From the NCBI GenBank assembly GCA_019635715.1, contig JAHBYY010000043.1, positions 1 to 38,913 on the forward strand: a DNA stretch of 38,913 nt, written 5' to 3'. Below the pieces are notes generated by a model. It was not told where the DNA came from, ran no database searches, and was given only the letters and a program-made list of their open reading frames with translations. The translations under genes and the position numbers were made by a program. The DNA comes from Rhizobiaceae bacterium. Its GTDB lineage: Bacteria > Pseudomonadota > Alphaproteobacteria > Rhizobiales > Rhizobiaceae. Positions 8,637 through 17,849 of this stretch are shown here, piece by piece; within the stretch, counting starts at the first letter, position 1, and the number at the start of each line of letters is the position of its first letter.

Positions 8637-9422
8637 TCCGGACGGGCAATCGACGTGTTGGACCGGGGACCGCGCCACGATGATGATCTCCGGGCTCGTC
8701 GTGTCGTCGAAAGGACGCCGGTCCCAGTCGCCGTAGAGTTCGCCGGCGGCCAGTCCGGCGGCCTCCAGTAACGCAACCACCTCGGCGAGCGAGCGGAAGC
8801 GGAGCCAGGAACGTGCGACGCTCCGTTCTCCGTCGGCGAATGCGAAGTGGGTTTCGTAGGTGACGATGCCGTCGCTTTCGCCGACGACGTCATAATGCAC
8901 GGTGACCCGGCCCTGCGCCGGAAGGTCGAACGTCTCGCGGGTCTCCTTAGGGGTCCATTCAAGCCATTCCCTTACCAACGGATTGCGTGTCTCGAAGGCA
9001 AGGCGTCCGCCCGGTGCGAGACGCGTGGCGATGACGGCGAGGGTCGCCGCCGCGTCCCGGTCGTCGAGGAAGACCTGAAAGACGTTGCCGGTCATGATGA
9101 CGAGGTCGTAGACGGCCGCCGCCGGCAGGGACGACGCGTCGCCATCGATCCATGTCACAGCCTGGCCGCCGGGCCGGGCGCGGGCGATGGCCAGCATGGC
9201 GTGTGCCGGATCGTATCCGCTGACCATATGCCCCCGCGTGGCCAGGTCGCAGGCGAGCCGGCCTGTGCCGCAGCCCGCGTCGAGGATGCGCAGAGGCTCG
9301 GTGCTGGCCAGATCGAGGTAGAACCGGTCGACCTCGTTCAGCGGGTTCAGCGCGTCGTAGACGGCGGCAAGGCGCGGCGTGGTGTAGGCGGGGCAGGGGC
9401 TGCGATCACGGTCATCCTGCAT
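8631..9422 (-). CDS. Class I SAM-dependent methyltransferase
   Basis: 263 residues. SAM-binding motif I is ILDAGCGTGRLA (46-57). The acidic residue that holds the ribose is in VSGYDPAHAML, the WIDGDASSLP segment (motif II region) follows, and next come DLVIMTGNVFQVF and the LAPGGRLAFETRNP strand. This is the methyltransferase type-11/25 fold for a small-molecule acceptor that I cannot identify. I chose the ATG at 9422, with GGGGGAACG upstream. A GTG at 9440 would add six residues. It overlaps tail to tail with the GNAT gene. Confidence 0.85.
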   Translation of the reverse strand: MQDDRDRSPCPAYTTPRLAAVYDALNPLNEVDRFYLDLASTEPLRILDAGCGTGRLACDLATRGHMVSGYDPAHAMLAIARARPGGQAVTWIDGDASSLPAAAVYDLVIMTGNVFQVFLDDRDAAATLAVIATRLAPGGRLAFETRNPLVREWLEWTPKETRETFDLPAQGRVTVHYDVVGESDGIVTYETHFAFADGERSVARSWLRFRSLAEVVALLEAAGLAAGELYGDWDRRPFDDTTSPEIIIVARSPVQHVDCPSGS

Positions 9423-9714
9423 GAGACGTCGTTCCCCCACTCAGGAGAAATGAGAAATGGTAGTTGTTCGCCGGCAGCACCGGCAGCCCCGGCTGTGCCG
9501 GCCCGCCCAGCGGCTCGTAGACCGAGCTCTCGCAGACACGGTACAGGCCGTCAGGCGCGGGATGGTGGCCTCCCTGCCGAACGGGTCTTCCAGTTCTTTC
9601 GAAACGGCGCCTGGGCCGAAGAAGGTGCAGGCGATCAGCGCGGTGATCAGCGGTGTCGCCCAGCCGCTCGGCGCCTCAGATGTCCAGCTCTTGCGCGTCG
9701 GCGAACTCGGCACG
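9412..9714 (-). pseudogene. Possible frameshifted small exported-protein gene behind parE
   Basis: Between parE and the methyltransferase the minus strand carries two stretches with coding-like composition (third positions mostly G/C) in different frames. The first (about 9570-9660) reads a hydrophobic LITALIACTFFGPGAVSKEL and continues as EDPFGREATIP. The second (about 9414-9570) reads DGLYRVCESSVYEPL, then GGPAQPGLPVLPANNYHFSF, and stops with TGA at 9412-9414. One inserted base near 9570-9577 would join them into about 80 residues with a signal-peptide-like start. The only in-frame start for the first part is a GTG inside parE (9713). This may be a decayed gene or chance. I know no family for it. 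Confidence 0.28.
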
Positions 9715-11721
9715 CTCCTGGATGAAGCGGAAGCGGGCGTCGGCCTTGGTTCCCATCAGCGAATCGACCGCCGATTTCGTCGCCTCCGCGTCCTCGATCA
9801 CGTCGACCCGCAGCAGCGTGCGCTTCTTCGGATCCATGGTCGTCTCCTTGAGCTGCGCCGCCATCATCTCGCCCAGGCCCTTGAAGCGTCCGATCTCGAC
9901 CTTGCCGCGGCCGGTGAACTCGGACTTCAGCAGTTCGTCCTTGTGCGCGTCGTTGCGGGCATACATGACCTTGCCGCCCTGGCTGATGCGGTAGAGCGGC
10001 GGAACGGCCATGTAGAGATGGCCGTCGCGGATGAGCTGCGGCATCTCCTGGTAGAAGAAGGTGATCAGCAGCGAGGCGATGTGGGCGCCGTCGACGTCGG
10101 CGTCGGTCATGATGATCACGCGGTCGTAGCGCAGATCCTCGTCGCGATATTTCGCCCGCGTCCCGCAGCCGAGCGCCTGCGTCAGGTCGCCGATCTGCTG
10201 GTTGGCGGAGAGCTTGTCGCTGCCGGCGCTCGCCACGTTGAGGATCTTGCCGCGCAGCGGCAGCACCGCCTGGCTGGCGCGGTCGCGCGCCTGCTTGGCG
10301 GAGCCGCCGGCCGAATCGCCCTCGACGATGAAGATCTCGGCGCCCTGCGCGGCGCTCTGCGTGCAGTCGGCCAGCTTGCCCGGCAGGCGCAGCTTGCGCA
10401 CCGCGCTCTTGCGGCTGACCTCCTTCTCCTGGCGGCGGCGCACCCGCTCGTCGGCGCGGGCGATCACCCAGTCCAGCAGCTTCGAGGCTTCCTGCGGATT
10501 GTCGGCGAGCCAGTGGTCGAAGGCGTCGCGCACCGCGGTCTCGACGATGCGGATCGCCTCGACCGTGGCCAGCCGGTCCTTGGTCTGGCCGACGAATTCC
10601 GGCTCGCGGATGAAGACGGAGAGCATGCCTGCCGCCGAGATCATGACGTCCTCGGGCGTCACCACCGCGGCGCGCTTGTTGCCGGTGAGATCGGCGTAGG
10701 CCTTCAGGCCGCGCGTCAGCACGGCGCGGAAGCCGGCCTCGTGCGTGCCGCCCTCGGGCGTCGGGATCGTGTTGCAGTAGGAGTTGACGAATCCGTCGCC
10801 GCCGTACCAGGTCACCGCCCATTCGATCGAGCCGTGGCCGCCCTGCTTGTCGCTCTTGCCGGCGAAGACCTCGCGGGTGACCTGGAACTCGTCGCCGAGC
10901 GAGGCGATCAGATAGTCCTTCAGGCCGCCCGGGAAATGGAAGACGGCCTTTTCCGGCGTCTTGTCCTTGTCGCCGATCAGCTCGGGCGCGCAGGACCAGC
11001 GGATTTCGACGCCGCCGAACAGATAGGCCTTCGAACGCGCCATCTTGTAGAGCCGCGCCGGTTCGAACTTCGCCTCCTTGCCGAAGATCTCGGCGTCGGG
11101 ATGGAAGCGGATCTTCGTGCCCCGCCGGTTCTGGATGTCGCCGAGCTGTTCGAGCCCGCCCTGCGGCACGCCGCGCGAGAAGCGCTGGCGATAGAGCTTG
11201 CGCCCACGCGCGACCTCGACTTCGAGCATGTCGGACAGCGCATTGACCACGGAAACGCCCACGCCATGCAGGCCGCCCGAGGTCTCGTAGACCTTGGAGT
11301 CGAACTTGCCGCCGGCATGCAGCGTGCACATGATCACTTCGAGCGCCGACTTGGTCGGAAACTTCGGGTGCGGGTCGACCGGAATGCCGCGGCCGTTGTC
11401 GGTCACGGTCAGGAAGCCCTGTGCGTCGAGCTCGACCTCGATGAAGGTGGCGTGGCCCGCCACCGCCTCGTCCATCGAATTGTCGATGACTTCGGCGAAC
11501 AGGTGGTGCAGCGCCTTCTCGTCGGTGCCGCCGATATACATGCCCGGGCGGCGGCGGACGGGCTCCAGCCCCTCCAGCACCTCGATGTGGCTGGCGTCGT
11601 AGCCCTCGCTGCCGTCCTTGACGACCGGCGGCGCCTTGCGAGGCGACTTGGCCAGCGGATCGGCGGGCCGCGCGGCGGGGCGCGGAACCGTGGGCATGTT
11701 GGCGAAGAGGTCGTTGTCCAT
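9676..11721 (-). CDS. parE: DNA topoisomerase IV subunit B
   Basis: 681 residues from the ATG at 11721. A GTG at 11736 is an alternative start. This is the ATPase subunit of topoisomerase IV, which with ParC decatenates daughter chromosomes. The GHKL ATPase domain shows EVIDNSMDEA, DNGRGIP and the ATP-lid GGLHGVGVSVVNAL. A transducer domain follows, then a Toprim domain with EGDSAGG and DADVDGAHI. Length and the PLRGKILNVASAG segment favour ParE over GyrB, whose N-terminus and downstream KARFDKM-like segment differ. No parC is in the window, as is usual in Rhizobiales. Confidence 0.93.
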   Translation of the reverse strand: MDNDLFANMPTVPRPAARPADPLAKSPRKAPPVVKDGSEGYDASHIEVLEGLEPVRRRPGMYIGGTDEKALHHLFAEVIDNSMDEAVAGHATFIEVELDAQGFLTVTDNGRGIPVDPHPKFPTKSALEVIMCTLHAGGKFDSKVYETSGGLHGVGVSVVNALSDMLEVEVARGRKLYRQRFSRGVPQGGLEQLGDIQNRRGTKIRFHPDAEIFGKEAKFEPARLYKMARSKAYLFGGVEIRWSCAPELIGDKDKTPEKAVFHFPGGLKDYLIASLGDEFQVTREVFAGKSDKQGGHGSIEWAVTWYGGDGFVNSYCNTIPTPEGGTHEAGFRAVLTRGLKAYADLTGNKRAAVVTPEDVMISAAGMLSVFIREPEFVGQTKDRLATVEAIRIVETAVRDAFDHWLADNPQEASKLLDWVIARADERVRRRQEKEVSRKSAVRKLRLPGKLADCTQSAAQGAEIFIVEGDSAGGSAKQARDRASQAVLPLRGKILNVASAGSDKLSANQQIGDLTQALGCGTRAKYRDEDLRYDRVIIMTDADVDGAHIASLLITFFYQEMPQLIRDGHLYMAVPPLYRISQGGKVMYARNDAHKDELLKSEFTGRGKVEIGRFKGLGEMMAAQLKETTMDPKKRTLLRVDVIEDAEATKSAVDSLMGTKADARFRFIQERAEFADAQELDI

Positions 11722-11840
11722 GAAGTCGTCGGTCACGTGATTCGGTCTGGCGATAGTCGCATGAAACGCACTTGTCGACAGCAGTTCGCGATTCGTTCAC
11801 ACGGTCATCCAGCGTTATCTTCGCTGGAAGATGGTTACCC

Positions 11841-13010
11841 TCAGGTTGATGCCTGGGCGACCGCGCGCAGACGGTCACCGGCGATCGAGGCGAGCGCCAC
11901 GGCAAGCGCGATCAGCACCGTGCCGGCGCCGACATAGGGCAGAGCCGCATAGGAGAGCCCTGCCGAGATCGCCGCGCCGCCCAGCCAGGCGCCGGCGGCG
12001 TTGCCCATGTTGAACGCGCTCTGGTTGAGCGTCGAGGCGAGGTTCGGCGCCCCTTCCGCCGTCTGCATGACGCGCAGTTGCAGCGCCGGGATGGCGAGGA
12101 AGGTCAGCGCCCCCCAGACGAAGACGAGCGCCACCGTGGCGACCGGCTGCGTGCCGATCTCGGCGAAGATCACGAACATGACGACCAGTGCCGAGAACGT
12201 GCCGATCACCGTCGGCATCAGGCGGCGGTCCGCCAGCCTGCCGCCCAGGATGTTGCCGACGGTCATGCCCGCGCCGAACAGCAGCAGTACCCAGGTCACG
12301 TCTGGCGTCGACAGTCCGGAGACGCCGGTGAGGATCGGCTTGATATAGGTAAACACCGCGAACAGCGCGCAGGAGGACAGCGCCGAGGTGAGCATGGCAA
12401 GCCAGACCTGCAGGCTGCCGAGCACCCGGATCTCGCCGGCGATGCCCTTGCCGCTCGGCGGCGCGACGTTGCGCGGTACCAGCCAGGCGATCGATGCGAC
12501 GGAGACCAGGCCGATCAGCACCACCGCCCAGAAGGTCGACCGCCAGCCGAAGGCTTCGCCGAGCGCGGTTCCTGCCGGAACGCCGAGGATGTTGGAGAGG
12601 GTGAGGCCGGCGAACATGAGGGCCACGGCGCTGGCCTGCTGGTTGCGCGGCACGAGGCTCGCGGCGACGACCGAACCGATGCCGAAGAAGGCGCCGTGCC
12701 CGAAGGCGGTGACGACCCGGGCGACCATCAGCAGCCAGTAGTTCGGCGCTACCGCGCAGAGGAGATTGCCGACCACGAACAGCGACGCCAGCGCGATCAG
12801 CACCTGCTTGCGCGGCAGGTTCGCCGTCGCCAGCGCGATCACCGGGGCGCCGAAGACGACGCCGAGCGCGTAGCCGGTGACCAGAAGGCCCGCGGCGGGA
12901 ATCGATACGCCGAGATCGGCCGCCATTTCCGGCAGCAGACCCATGATGACGAATTCCGTGGTGCCGATGCAAAAGGAGGCGACGGCCAAGGCAAAGATCG
13001 GCAAGGGCAT
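11841..13010 (-). CDS. MFS exporter, DHA1 AraJ/YdhP-like
   Basis: 389 residues with about 12 membrane segments. The N-terminus (FCIGTTEFVIMGLLPEMAADLGVS) matches the DHA1 branch that includes AraJ and YdhP, with the conserved TEF-x-x-MGLLP signature of helix 1. The motif-A loop between helices 2 and 3 is reduced to ANLPRKQVL. Members export sugars, purine nucleosides or drugs with proton antiport, and the substrate is not predictable here. The start is the ATG at 13010. The ATG at 13043 would add an 11-residue polar leader that family members do not have. It lies downstream of the gcvP terminator hairpin and is probably transcribed separately. Confidence 0.88.
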   Translation of the reverse strand: MPLPIFALAVASFCIGTTEFVIMGLLPEMAADLGVSIPAAGLLVTGYALGVVFGAPVIALATANLPRKQVLIALASLFVVGNLLCAVAPNYWLLMVARVVTAFGHGAFFGIGSVVAASLVPRNQQASAVALMFAGLTLSNILGVPAGTALGEAFGWRSTFWAVVLIGLVSVASIAWLVPRNVAPPSGKGIAGEIRVLGSLQVWLAMLTSALSSCALFAVFTYIKPILTGVSGLSTPDVTWVLLLFGAGMTVGNILGGRLADRRLMPTVIGTFSALVVMFVIFAEIGTQPVATVALVFVWGALTFLAIPALQLRVMQTAEGAPNLASTLNQSAFNMGNAAGAWLGGAAISAGLSYAALPYVGAGTVLIALAVALASIAGDRLRAVAQAST

Positions 13011-13100
13011 GCTGGATTCACAGGCTTGAGGGCTCGCGACCATCGCATGTCCAGCGCAGGCGAGCAGCGCTCTTGTTGCAAAGCAGCAATGCGCAAATGA

Positions 13101-13131
13101 GGGAACCGCGGCGCGGGCCGCCGCGGTTCCC
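13101..13131 (-). terminator. Strong hairpin ending the gcv operon
   Basis: Arms GGGAACCGCGGCG and CGCCGCGGTTCCC form a nearly all-GC stem with a 5-base loop, starting 7 bases after the gcvP stop on the minus strand. The stem is followed by TCATTTG, a short imperfect T-rich run. This is a good candidate for an intrinsic terminator or 3'-end stabiliser separating gcvP from the MFS gene. Confidence 0.65.
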
Positions 13132-13137
13132 CCAGAG

Positions 13138-15945
13138 CTATTCCGCTGCCTGGTAGTCCGCCAGAGGCGGGCAGGAGCAGATCAGGTTTCGGTCGCCGGC
13201 GACGTTGTCGATGCGCGAGACCGGCGGCCAGTATTTTGCCGCGACATCCGGGTCGGAGGCCGGATAGGCGGCCTCGAGGCGCGAATAGGGATGGGTCCAT
13301 TCGCCGGCCAGGGCTTCGGTCGCCGGGTGGGGGGCATTGACCAGCGGATTGTCCGTCTTCGGCCATTCCCCGCTCGCCACCCTGGCCGCCTCGCGGGCGA
13401 TCGACGCCATCGCGGCGCAGAAGCGGTCTAGTTCCGCCTTGGGCTCCGATTCGGTCGGCTCGACCATCAGCGTGCCGGCGACCGGCCACGACATGGTGGG
13501 CGCATGGAAGCCGTAGTCGATCAGCCGTTTGGCGACGTCCTCGACGCTGATCCCGGCCTTTTCCTTGAGGACGCGGGTGTCGAGGATGCACTCATGCGCC
13601 ACCCGTCCGCTGCGGCCGGTGTACAGGATCGGATAGTCGGCTTTGAGCTTCTCGGCGATGTAGTTGGCATTGAGGATGGCCATCTCGGTGGCGTGCTTCA
13701 GCCCGGCCGCGCCCATCATCCGGATGTACATCCAGGTGATCGGTAGGATCGAGGCGCTGCCGAACGGCGCCGCCGAGACGGCATGGCCGGAGCCCTCCTC
13801 GACATGGCCGGGCAGGTAGGGCGCCAGGTGGGATTTGACGCCGATCGGGCCGACGCCCGGGCCGCCGCCGCCATGCGGGATGCAGAAGGTCTTGTGGAGG
13901 TTCATGTGGCAGACATCGCCGCCGATATCGCCCGGCCGGGCGAGGCCGACCAGGGCGTTCAGATTGGCGCCGTCGAGATAGACCTGACCGCCATGCCGGT
14001 GGACGATGTCGCAGACCTCGCGGATGCCTTCCTCGAAGACGCCATGGGTCGACGGATAGGTGACCATGACGGCGGCAAGCCTGTCGGAATGCTGCTCGGC
14101 CTTCGCCTTGAGATCGGCAATGTCGATGTCGCCGGCCTCGGTGCAGCGCACGACCACGACAGACATGCCGACCATGTTGGCGCTGGCCGGATTGGTGCCG
14201 TGTGCCGAGGAAGGGATCAGGCAGATCGTGCGGTGGGCGTCGCCGCGCGCCAGATGGTAGCGGCGGACGGCGAGCAGGCCGGCATATTCGCCCTGGCTGC
14301 CGGCATTCGGCTGCAGCGACACCGCGTCGAAGCCGGTGATCTCGGCGAGCCAGCCTTCCAGTTGCTTCGTCATCGTCCGGTAGCCGGACGCATGTTCGGC
14401 GGGCGCGAAGGGATGGAGATTGCCGACTGTCGGCCAGCTCACCGGCATCATCTCGGCCGCCGCGTTCAGCTTCATGGTGCAGGAGCCGAGCGGGATCATG
14501 GTACGGTCGAGCGCCAGGTCCTTGTCGGCCAGCCTGCGCAGATAGCGCATCATGTCCGTTTCGGAGCGGACATCCTGGAAGACCGGCTGCGACAGGAAGC
14601 TGCCCTTGCGCCGCGCAAGCGGCAGGGCGGATGCCGCCTCGTCGGGGGCCGTCGCGCCGAACAGCGCCGACAGGGCGGCGAGGTCGGCTTCGGTGGAGGC
14701 CTCGTCGAAGGCGATCGACAGGCGATGGTCGTCGATGACGCGCAGGATGCGCCCGTCCGTCTCGGCGGCCCGGGCGATTTCGGCCGCCCGGTTCGGCACG
14801 GTCGCGGTGACGGTGTCGAAGAAGGTCGACCCGGCGATTTCCAGGCCTGCCGCGGCAAGGCCCGCCGCGAAGCGCGCGGCGAGTGCGTGAACGCGGCCGG
14901 CGATCGCCTGCAAGCCCTGCGGCCCGTGCCAGATCGCGTAAGCGGCCGCCATGTTGGCGAGCAGCGCCTGGGCCGTGCAGATGTTCGAGGTCGCCTTCTC
15001 GCGGCGGATATGCTGCTCGCGCGTCTGCAGGGCGAGCCTGTAGGCGGGGCGGCCCTTGGTGTCGACGGACTGGCCGACGAGGCGTCCCGGCATGAGGCGG
15101 GTCAGACGGTCGCTGACTGCCAGATAGGCGGCATGCGGACCGCCATAGCCGATCGGCACGCCGAAGCGCTGCATGGAGCCGATCACCACTTCGACACCGT
15201 TCAGGGCCGGAGCCTGCAGCAGGGTCAGCGCCAGCGGGTCGGCATCGGCGATGACGACCACGTCGGCGGCTTTCGCCTTTGCAATCAGCGCTGCGAAATC
15301 GCCGAAGACGCCGTGCGTGTCCGGCCATGGCAGAATCAGCGCCGCGACCGTGTCGTCGATCGGGCCCGCGTCGATCGTGATGCCCAGCGGCTCCGCCCGG
15401 GTCCGCGCCACGTCGAGCACCTGCGGATGCAGGTCGCCGCCGAGCACGATGCGTGTCCGCTTCTCCTTGTGGTGGCGGAACGCGATGCCGATCGCCTCGG
15501 CGACGGCGGTGGCCTCGTCGAGCAACGAGGCCGAGGCCACCGGCAGCCCGGTCAGCTCGGTGACCAGCGTCTGGAAGTTGAACAGCATCTCCAGGCGGCC
15601 CTGGCTGATCTCGGCCTGGTAGGGCGTGTAGGCGGTGTACCAGGCGGGATTCTCGAACAGGTTGCGCTGGATCACCGGCGGCACGAGGCAGCCGTGATAG
15701 CCTTGGCCGATGAAGCTCTTGTGGACGATGTTGCCGCCCATGATGGCGCCGAGTTCGGCCAGCGCCTCGGCCTCGGTGGCGGGCGCCGGGAGATCGAGTG
15801 GGCGGCCGAGCCGGATCGACTGCGGCACCGTCTGCGAAACGAGGGTCTCGAGCGAGGGGACGCCGAGCGCGGCGAGCATCGAGCGGGTCTCGGCGGCGCG
15901 GGGGCCGATGTGGCGGCCGGCGAATTCGGAAGCGGGGAGCGTCAT
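13138..15945 (-). CDS. gcvP: Glycine dehydrogenase (decarboxylating), P-protein
   Basis: 935 residues, a full-length single-chain P-protein rather than the split GcvPA/GcvPB form. It decarboxylates glycine with pyridoxal phosphate and passes the aminomethyl group to the lipoyl arm of GcvH. The Schiff-base lysine is Lys685 in [16 protein letters not shown]. The Gly-rich segment and the [17 protein letters not shown] region that follow are typical. The N-terminal half carries the [18 protein letters not shown] and [15 protein letters not shown] landmarks. It is the last gene of gcvT-gcvH-gcvP, 9 bases after gcvH, and expression should follow the glycine riboswitch upstream of gcvT. Confidence 0.97.
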   Translation of the reverse strand: MTLPASEFAGRHIGPRAAETRSMLAALGVPSLETLVSQTVPQSIRLGRPLDLPAPATEAEALAELGAIMGGNIVHKSFIGQGYHGCLVPPVIQRNLFENPAWYTAYTPYQAEISQGRLEMLFNFQTLVTELTGLPVASASLLDEATAVAEAIGIAFRHHKEKRTRIVLGGDLHPQVLDVARTRAEPLGITIDAGPIDDTVAALILPWPDTHGVFGDFAALIAKAKAADVVVIADADPLALTLLQAPALNGVEVVIGSMQRFGVPIGYGGPHAAYLAVSDRLTRLMPGRLVGQSVDTKGRPAYRLALQTREQHIRREKATSNICTAQALLANMAAAYAIWHGPQGLQAIAGRVHALAARFAAGLAAAGLEIAGSTFFDTVTATVPNRAAEIARAAETDGRILRVIDDHRLSIAFDEASTEADLAALSALFGATAPDEAASALPLARRKGSFLSQPVFQDVRSETDMMRYLRRLADKDLALDRTMIPLGSCTMKLNAAAEMMPVSWPTVGNLHPFAPAEHASGYRTMTKQLEGWLAEITGFDAVSLQPNAGSQGEYAGLLAVRRYHLARGDAHRTICLIPSSAHGTNPASANMVGMSVVVVRCTEAGDIDIADLKAKAEQHSDRLAAVMVTYPSTHGVFEEGIREVCDIVHRHGGQVYLDGANLNALVGLARPGDIGGDVCHMNLHKTFCIPHGGGGPGVGPIGVKSHLAPYLPGHVEEGSGHAVSAAPFGSASILPITWMYIRMMGAAGLKHATEMAILNANYIAEKLKADYPILYTGRSGRVAHECILDTRVLKEKAGISVEDVAKRLIDYGFHAPTMSWPVAGTLMVEPTESEPKAELDRFCAAMASIAREAARVASGEWPKTDNPLVNAPHPATEALAGEWTHPYSRLEAAYPASDPDVAAKYWPPVSRIDNVAGDRNLICSCPPLADYQAAE

Positions 15946-15954
15946 GCGGTCACC

Positions 15955-16323
15955 TCACGCGATCAGTTTTTCGTAGGCTGCCGCGTCGAGCAGGCCGTCG
16001 AGCTGGCTGGTGTCGGCGAGCTTCATCTTCCACAGCCATCCGTCGCCGGCCGGCGCGGAATTGACCAGCGCCGGGTCGGAGGAGAGCGCCGCGTTGGCCT
16101 CGACGATCTCGCCGTCGACGGGGGCATAGACGTCGGAGGCGGCCTTCACCGATTCCACGACGACCGCCGTGTCGCCGGTCTTGACGACCTTGCCGGCCTC
16201 CGGAAGCTCGACGAACACCAGGTCGCCAAGCTGTTCCTGGGCATAGTTGGTGATGCCGACGGTGGCGGTGTCGCCTTCCACCCGAATCCACTCATGATCC
16301 TGCGTGAAGTAGGTCTTCGACAT
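15955..16323 (-). CDS. gcvH: Glycine cleavage system H protein
   Basis: 122 residues, the normal size. This small carrier shuttles the aminomethyl group between the P, T and L proteins on a lipoyl arm. The lipoylated lysine is Lys60 in [16 protein letters not shown]. The TQDHEWI start and the [18 protein letters not shown] strand are standard. It lies 5 bases after gcvT and 9 before gcvP, in one transcript. Confidence 0.97.
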   Translation of the reverse strand: MSKTYFTQDHEWIRVEGDTATVGITNYAQEQLGDLVFVELPEAGKVVKTGDTAVVVESVKAASDVYAPVDGEIVEANAALSSDPALVNSAPAGDGWLWKMKLADTSQLDGLLDAAAYEKLIA

Positions 16324-16328
16324 GGGTC

Positions 16329-17429
16329 TTATCCTTTGCGGTAGCGATGGGGGGTGAAAGGAAGGCTGTGGACGTCGACGGGAACCTTGGTGCCGCGCAC
16401 GTCGGCGAAGATTCGGGTTCCCGCGGACGCGAGAGAGGTGGAGACATAGCCGATCGCCACCGGATGGCCGGCGGACGGGCCGAAACCTCCGGAGGTGACG
16501 CGGCCGACGGGATTGCCCGCCTCGTCCGTCAGCGTGGCGCCGCCGCGCACCGGCTGGCGGCCGTCCGGCTTCAGCCCGACGCGGCGCTGCGCCGGTCCCT
16601 TGTCGAGGGCGGCGGAGAAGGCGCTGGCGCCTTCGAAGCGTCCGCCCTCCCTGAGCGATTTGGGGATGGCCCAGACAAGTGCCGCTTCGACCGGATCGGT
16701 CTCTTCGGTGATGTCGTTGCCGTGCAGGCAGAGCCCGGCTTCGAGCCGCAGGCTGTCGCGGGCCGCCAGCCCGATCCACATCAGCCGGTCGTCGGCCAGC
16801 AGCCGTTCGGCCAGATCCGCCGCATCGGAAAGCGGTACGGCGATCTCGAAGCCGTCTTCCCCGGTGTAGCCGGAGCGGGTCATGAACCAGCCGGGCTGGG
16901 GTTCGAAGCCGGTCATGAAGGTCAGCCCGGCGGCATCGATGCCCGACCTGGCCACGATGTCGGCGGCGTCGGGCCCCTGGATCGCCAGGAAGACGCGATC
17001 GAGCGGCGTCACCGCCGCATTCAATCCGGCAGCCAGCGCCTTCAGCCGCGCGCCGTCCTTGTCGGCGTTGCCGGCATTGGCCACCACCATGAAGCGATGG
17101 TCGCCGAGTCGCGTGACGATCAGGTCGTCGATGATGCCCGCGTCGGCGTTCAGCAGGAGCGTGTATTTCGACTGGCCGCGCGACAGTGCGCTGGTATCGA
17201 GCGGGCAGGCGGTTTCGAGCAGCCGTCCCGCATCGGGCCCTTCGATCTCGAACAGCTTCATGTGGGAGATGTCGAACAGGCCGGCGTGCTGACGCGTATG
17301 GAGGTGCTCCTTCAGCACGCCCGGCGGGTAGGTCAGCGGCATCGACCAGCCGGCGAAGGCACCGAAGCGCGCGCCGGCGGATTTGTGGAGGTCTTCGAGG
17401 GGGAGGGATTTCAGGCCGTCATCGGTCAT
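16329..17429 (-). CDS. gcvT: Aminomethyltransferase, glycine cleavage T protein
   Basis: 366 residues from the ATG at 17429, with GGAGA upstream on the minus strand. It transfers the methylene group from the GcvH aminomethyl-lipoyl arm to tetrahydrofolate and releases ammonia. Family signs are the [21 protein letters not shown] region, the folate-site segment [13 protein letters not shown], and the C-terminal barrel with [10 protein letters not shown] and [11 protein letters not shown]. The frame stays open far upstream through the riboswitch, but that part is RNA and not protein. First gene of the operon. Confidence 0.96.
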   Translation of the reverse strand: MTDDGLKSLPLEDLHKSAGARFGAFAGWSMPLTYPPGVLKEHLHTRQHAGLFDISHMKLFEIEGPDAGRLLETACPLDTSALSRGQSKYTLLLNADAGIIDDLIVTRLGDHRFMVVANAGNADKDGARLKALAAGLNAAVTPLDRVFLAIQGPDAADIVARSGIDAAGLTFMTGFEPQPGWFMTRSGYTGEDGFEIAVPLSDAADLAERLLADDRLMWIGLAARDSLRLEAGLCLHGNDITEETDPVEAALVWAIPKSLREGGRFEGASAFSAALDKGPAQRRVGLKPDGRQPVRGGATLTDEAGNPVGRVTSGGFGPSAGHPVAIGYVSTSLASAGTRIFADVRGTKVPVDVHSLPFTPHRYRKG

Positions 17430-17479
17430 GGCTTCTCCAGAGCGCACACATTCGACCGCCGGAATGGCGGCCCTATGAG

Positions 17480-17670
17480 TGCCCCTCTGTCTGAAGCCTG
17501 AGAGACTCGCGCAGCCGGAACTCTGTCGACTGCACTTACACCTTCGGCGCGGGGAGACCCCCGACTTTCCAGAGCGTCCTGACCGGTTGCGGTTCTTTTG
17601 CCTGAGAGATTTCGGGCTGTTTCCCCTTCGGCGGCAGCAAAAGCTGCTCTCTCCCGCGAACCGGCGGGAC
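17480..17670 (-). promoter_or_regulatory. Tandem glycine riboswitch upstream of gcvT
   Basis: Two glycine aptamers lie head to tail on the minus strand. Aptamer 1 (about 17584-17667) reads CGGGAGAGAGC, then GCCGAAGGGG, then ATCTCTCAGGCAAAAG. Aptamer 2 (about 17482-17577) reads a CGCTCTGG stem, GCGCCGAAGGTG, GTCTCTCAGGC and CAGACAGAGG. These are the conserved CGAAGG and CUCUCAGG elements of the class. The linker is about 7-10 bases. The end of aptamer 2 lies about 50 bases from the gcvT start, so glycine probably controls translation or early termination. In known gcvT cases it switches expression on. Confidence 0.93.
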
Positions 17671-17849
17671 CCCTTGCGAAGCCCCGGACGTGGCATGTGT
17701 ATCCGAGGCCGGCGGCGTTGTCACCCCGGGTGCCGTTGAGGAAGGCAAATCGTAACCAAGCCTGTTTCGGCTTTCGTTACGCGGCTCGGCTAGGGTCGAC
17801 GGAATTTGCCATGTCCGGGGCGTCCGGTCGCGAGCGATGGGGTAGGGCT

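Noticed and set aside
17479-17739. Open frame of 86 codons over the riboswitch on the plus strand
   Set aside because: It is the complement of the two glycine aptamers. The sequence is constrained as RNA, and the peptide has no family features.
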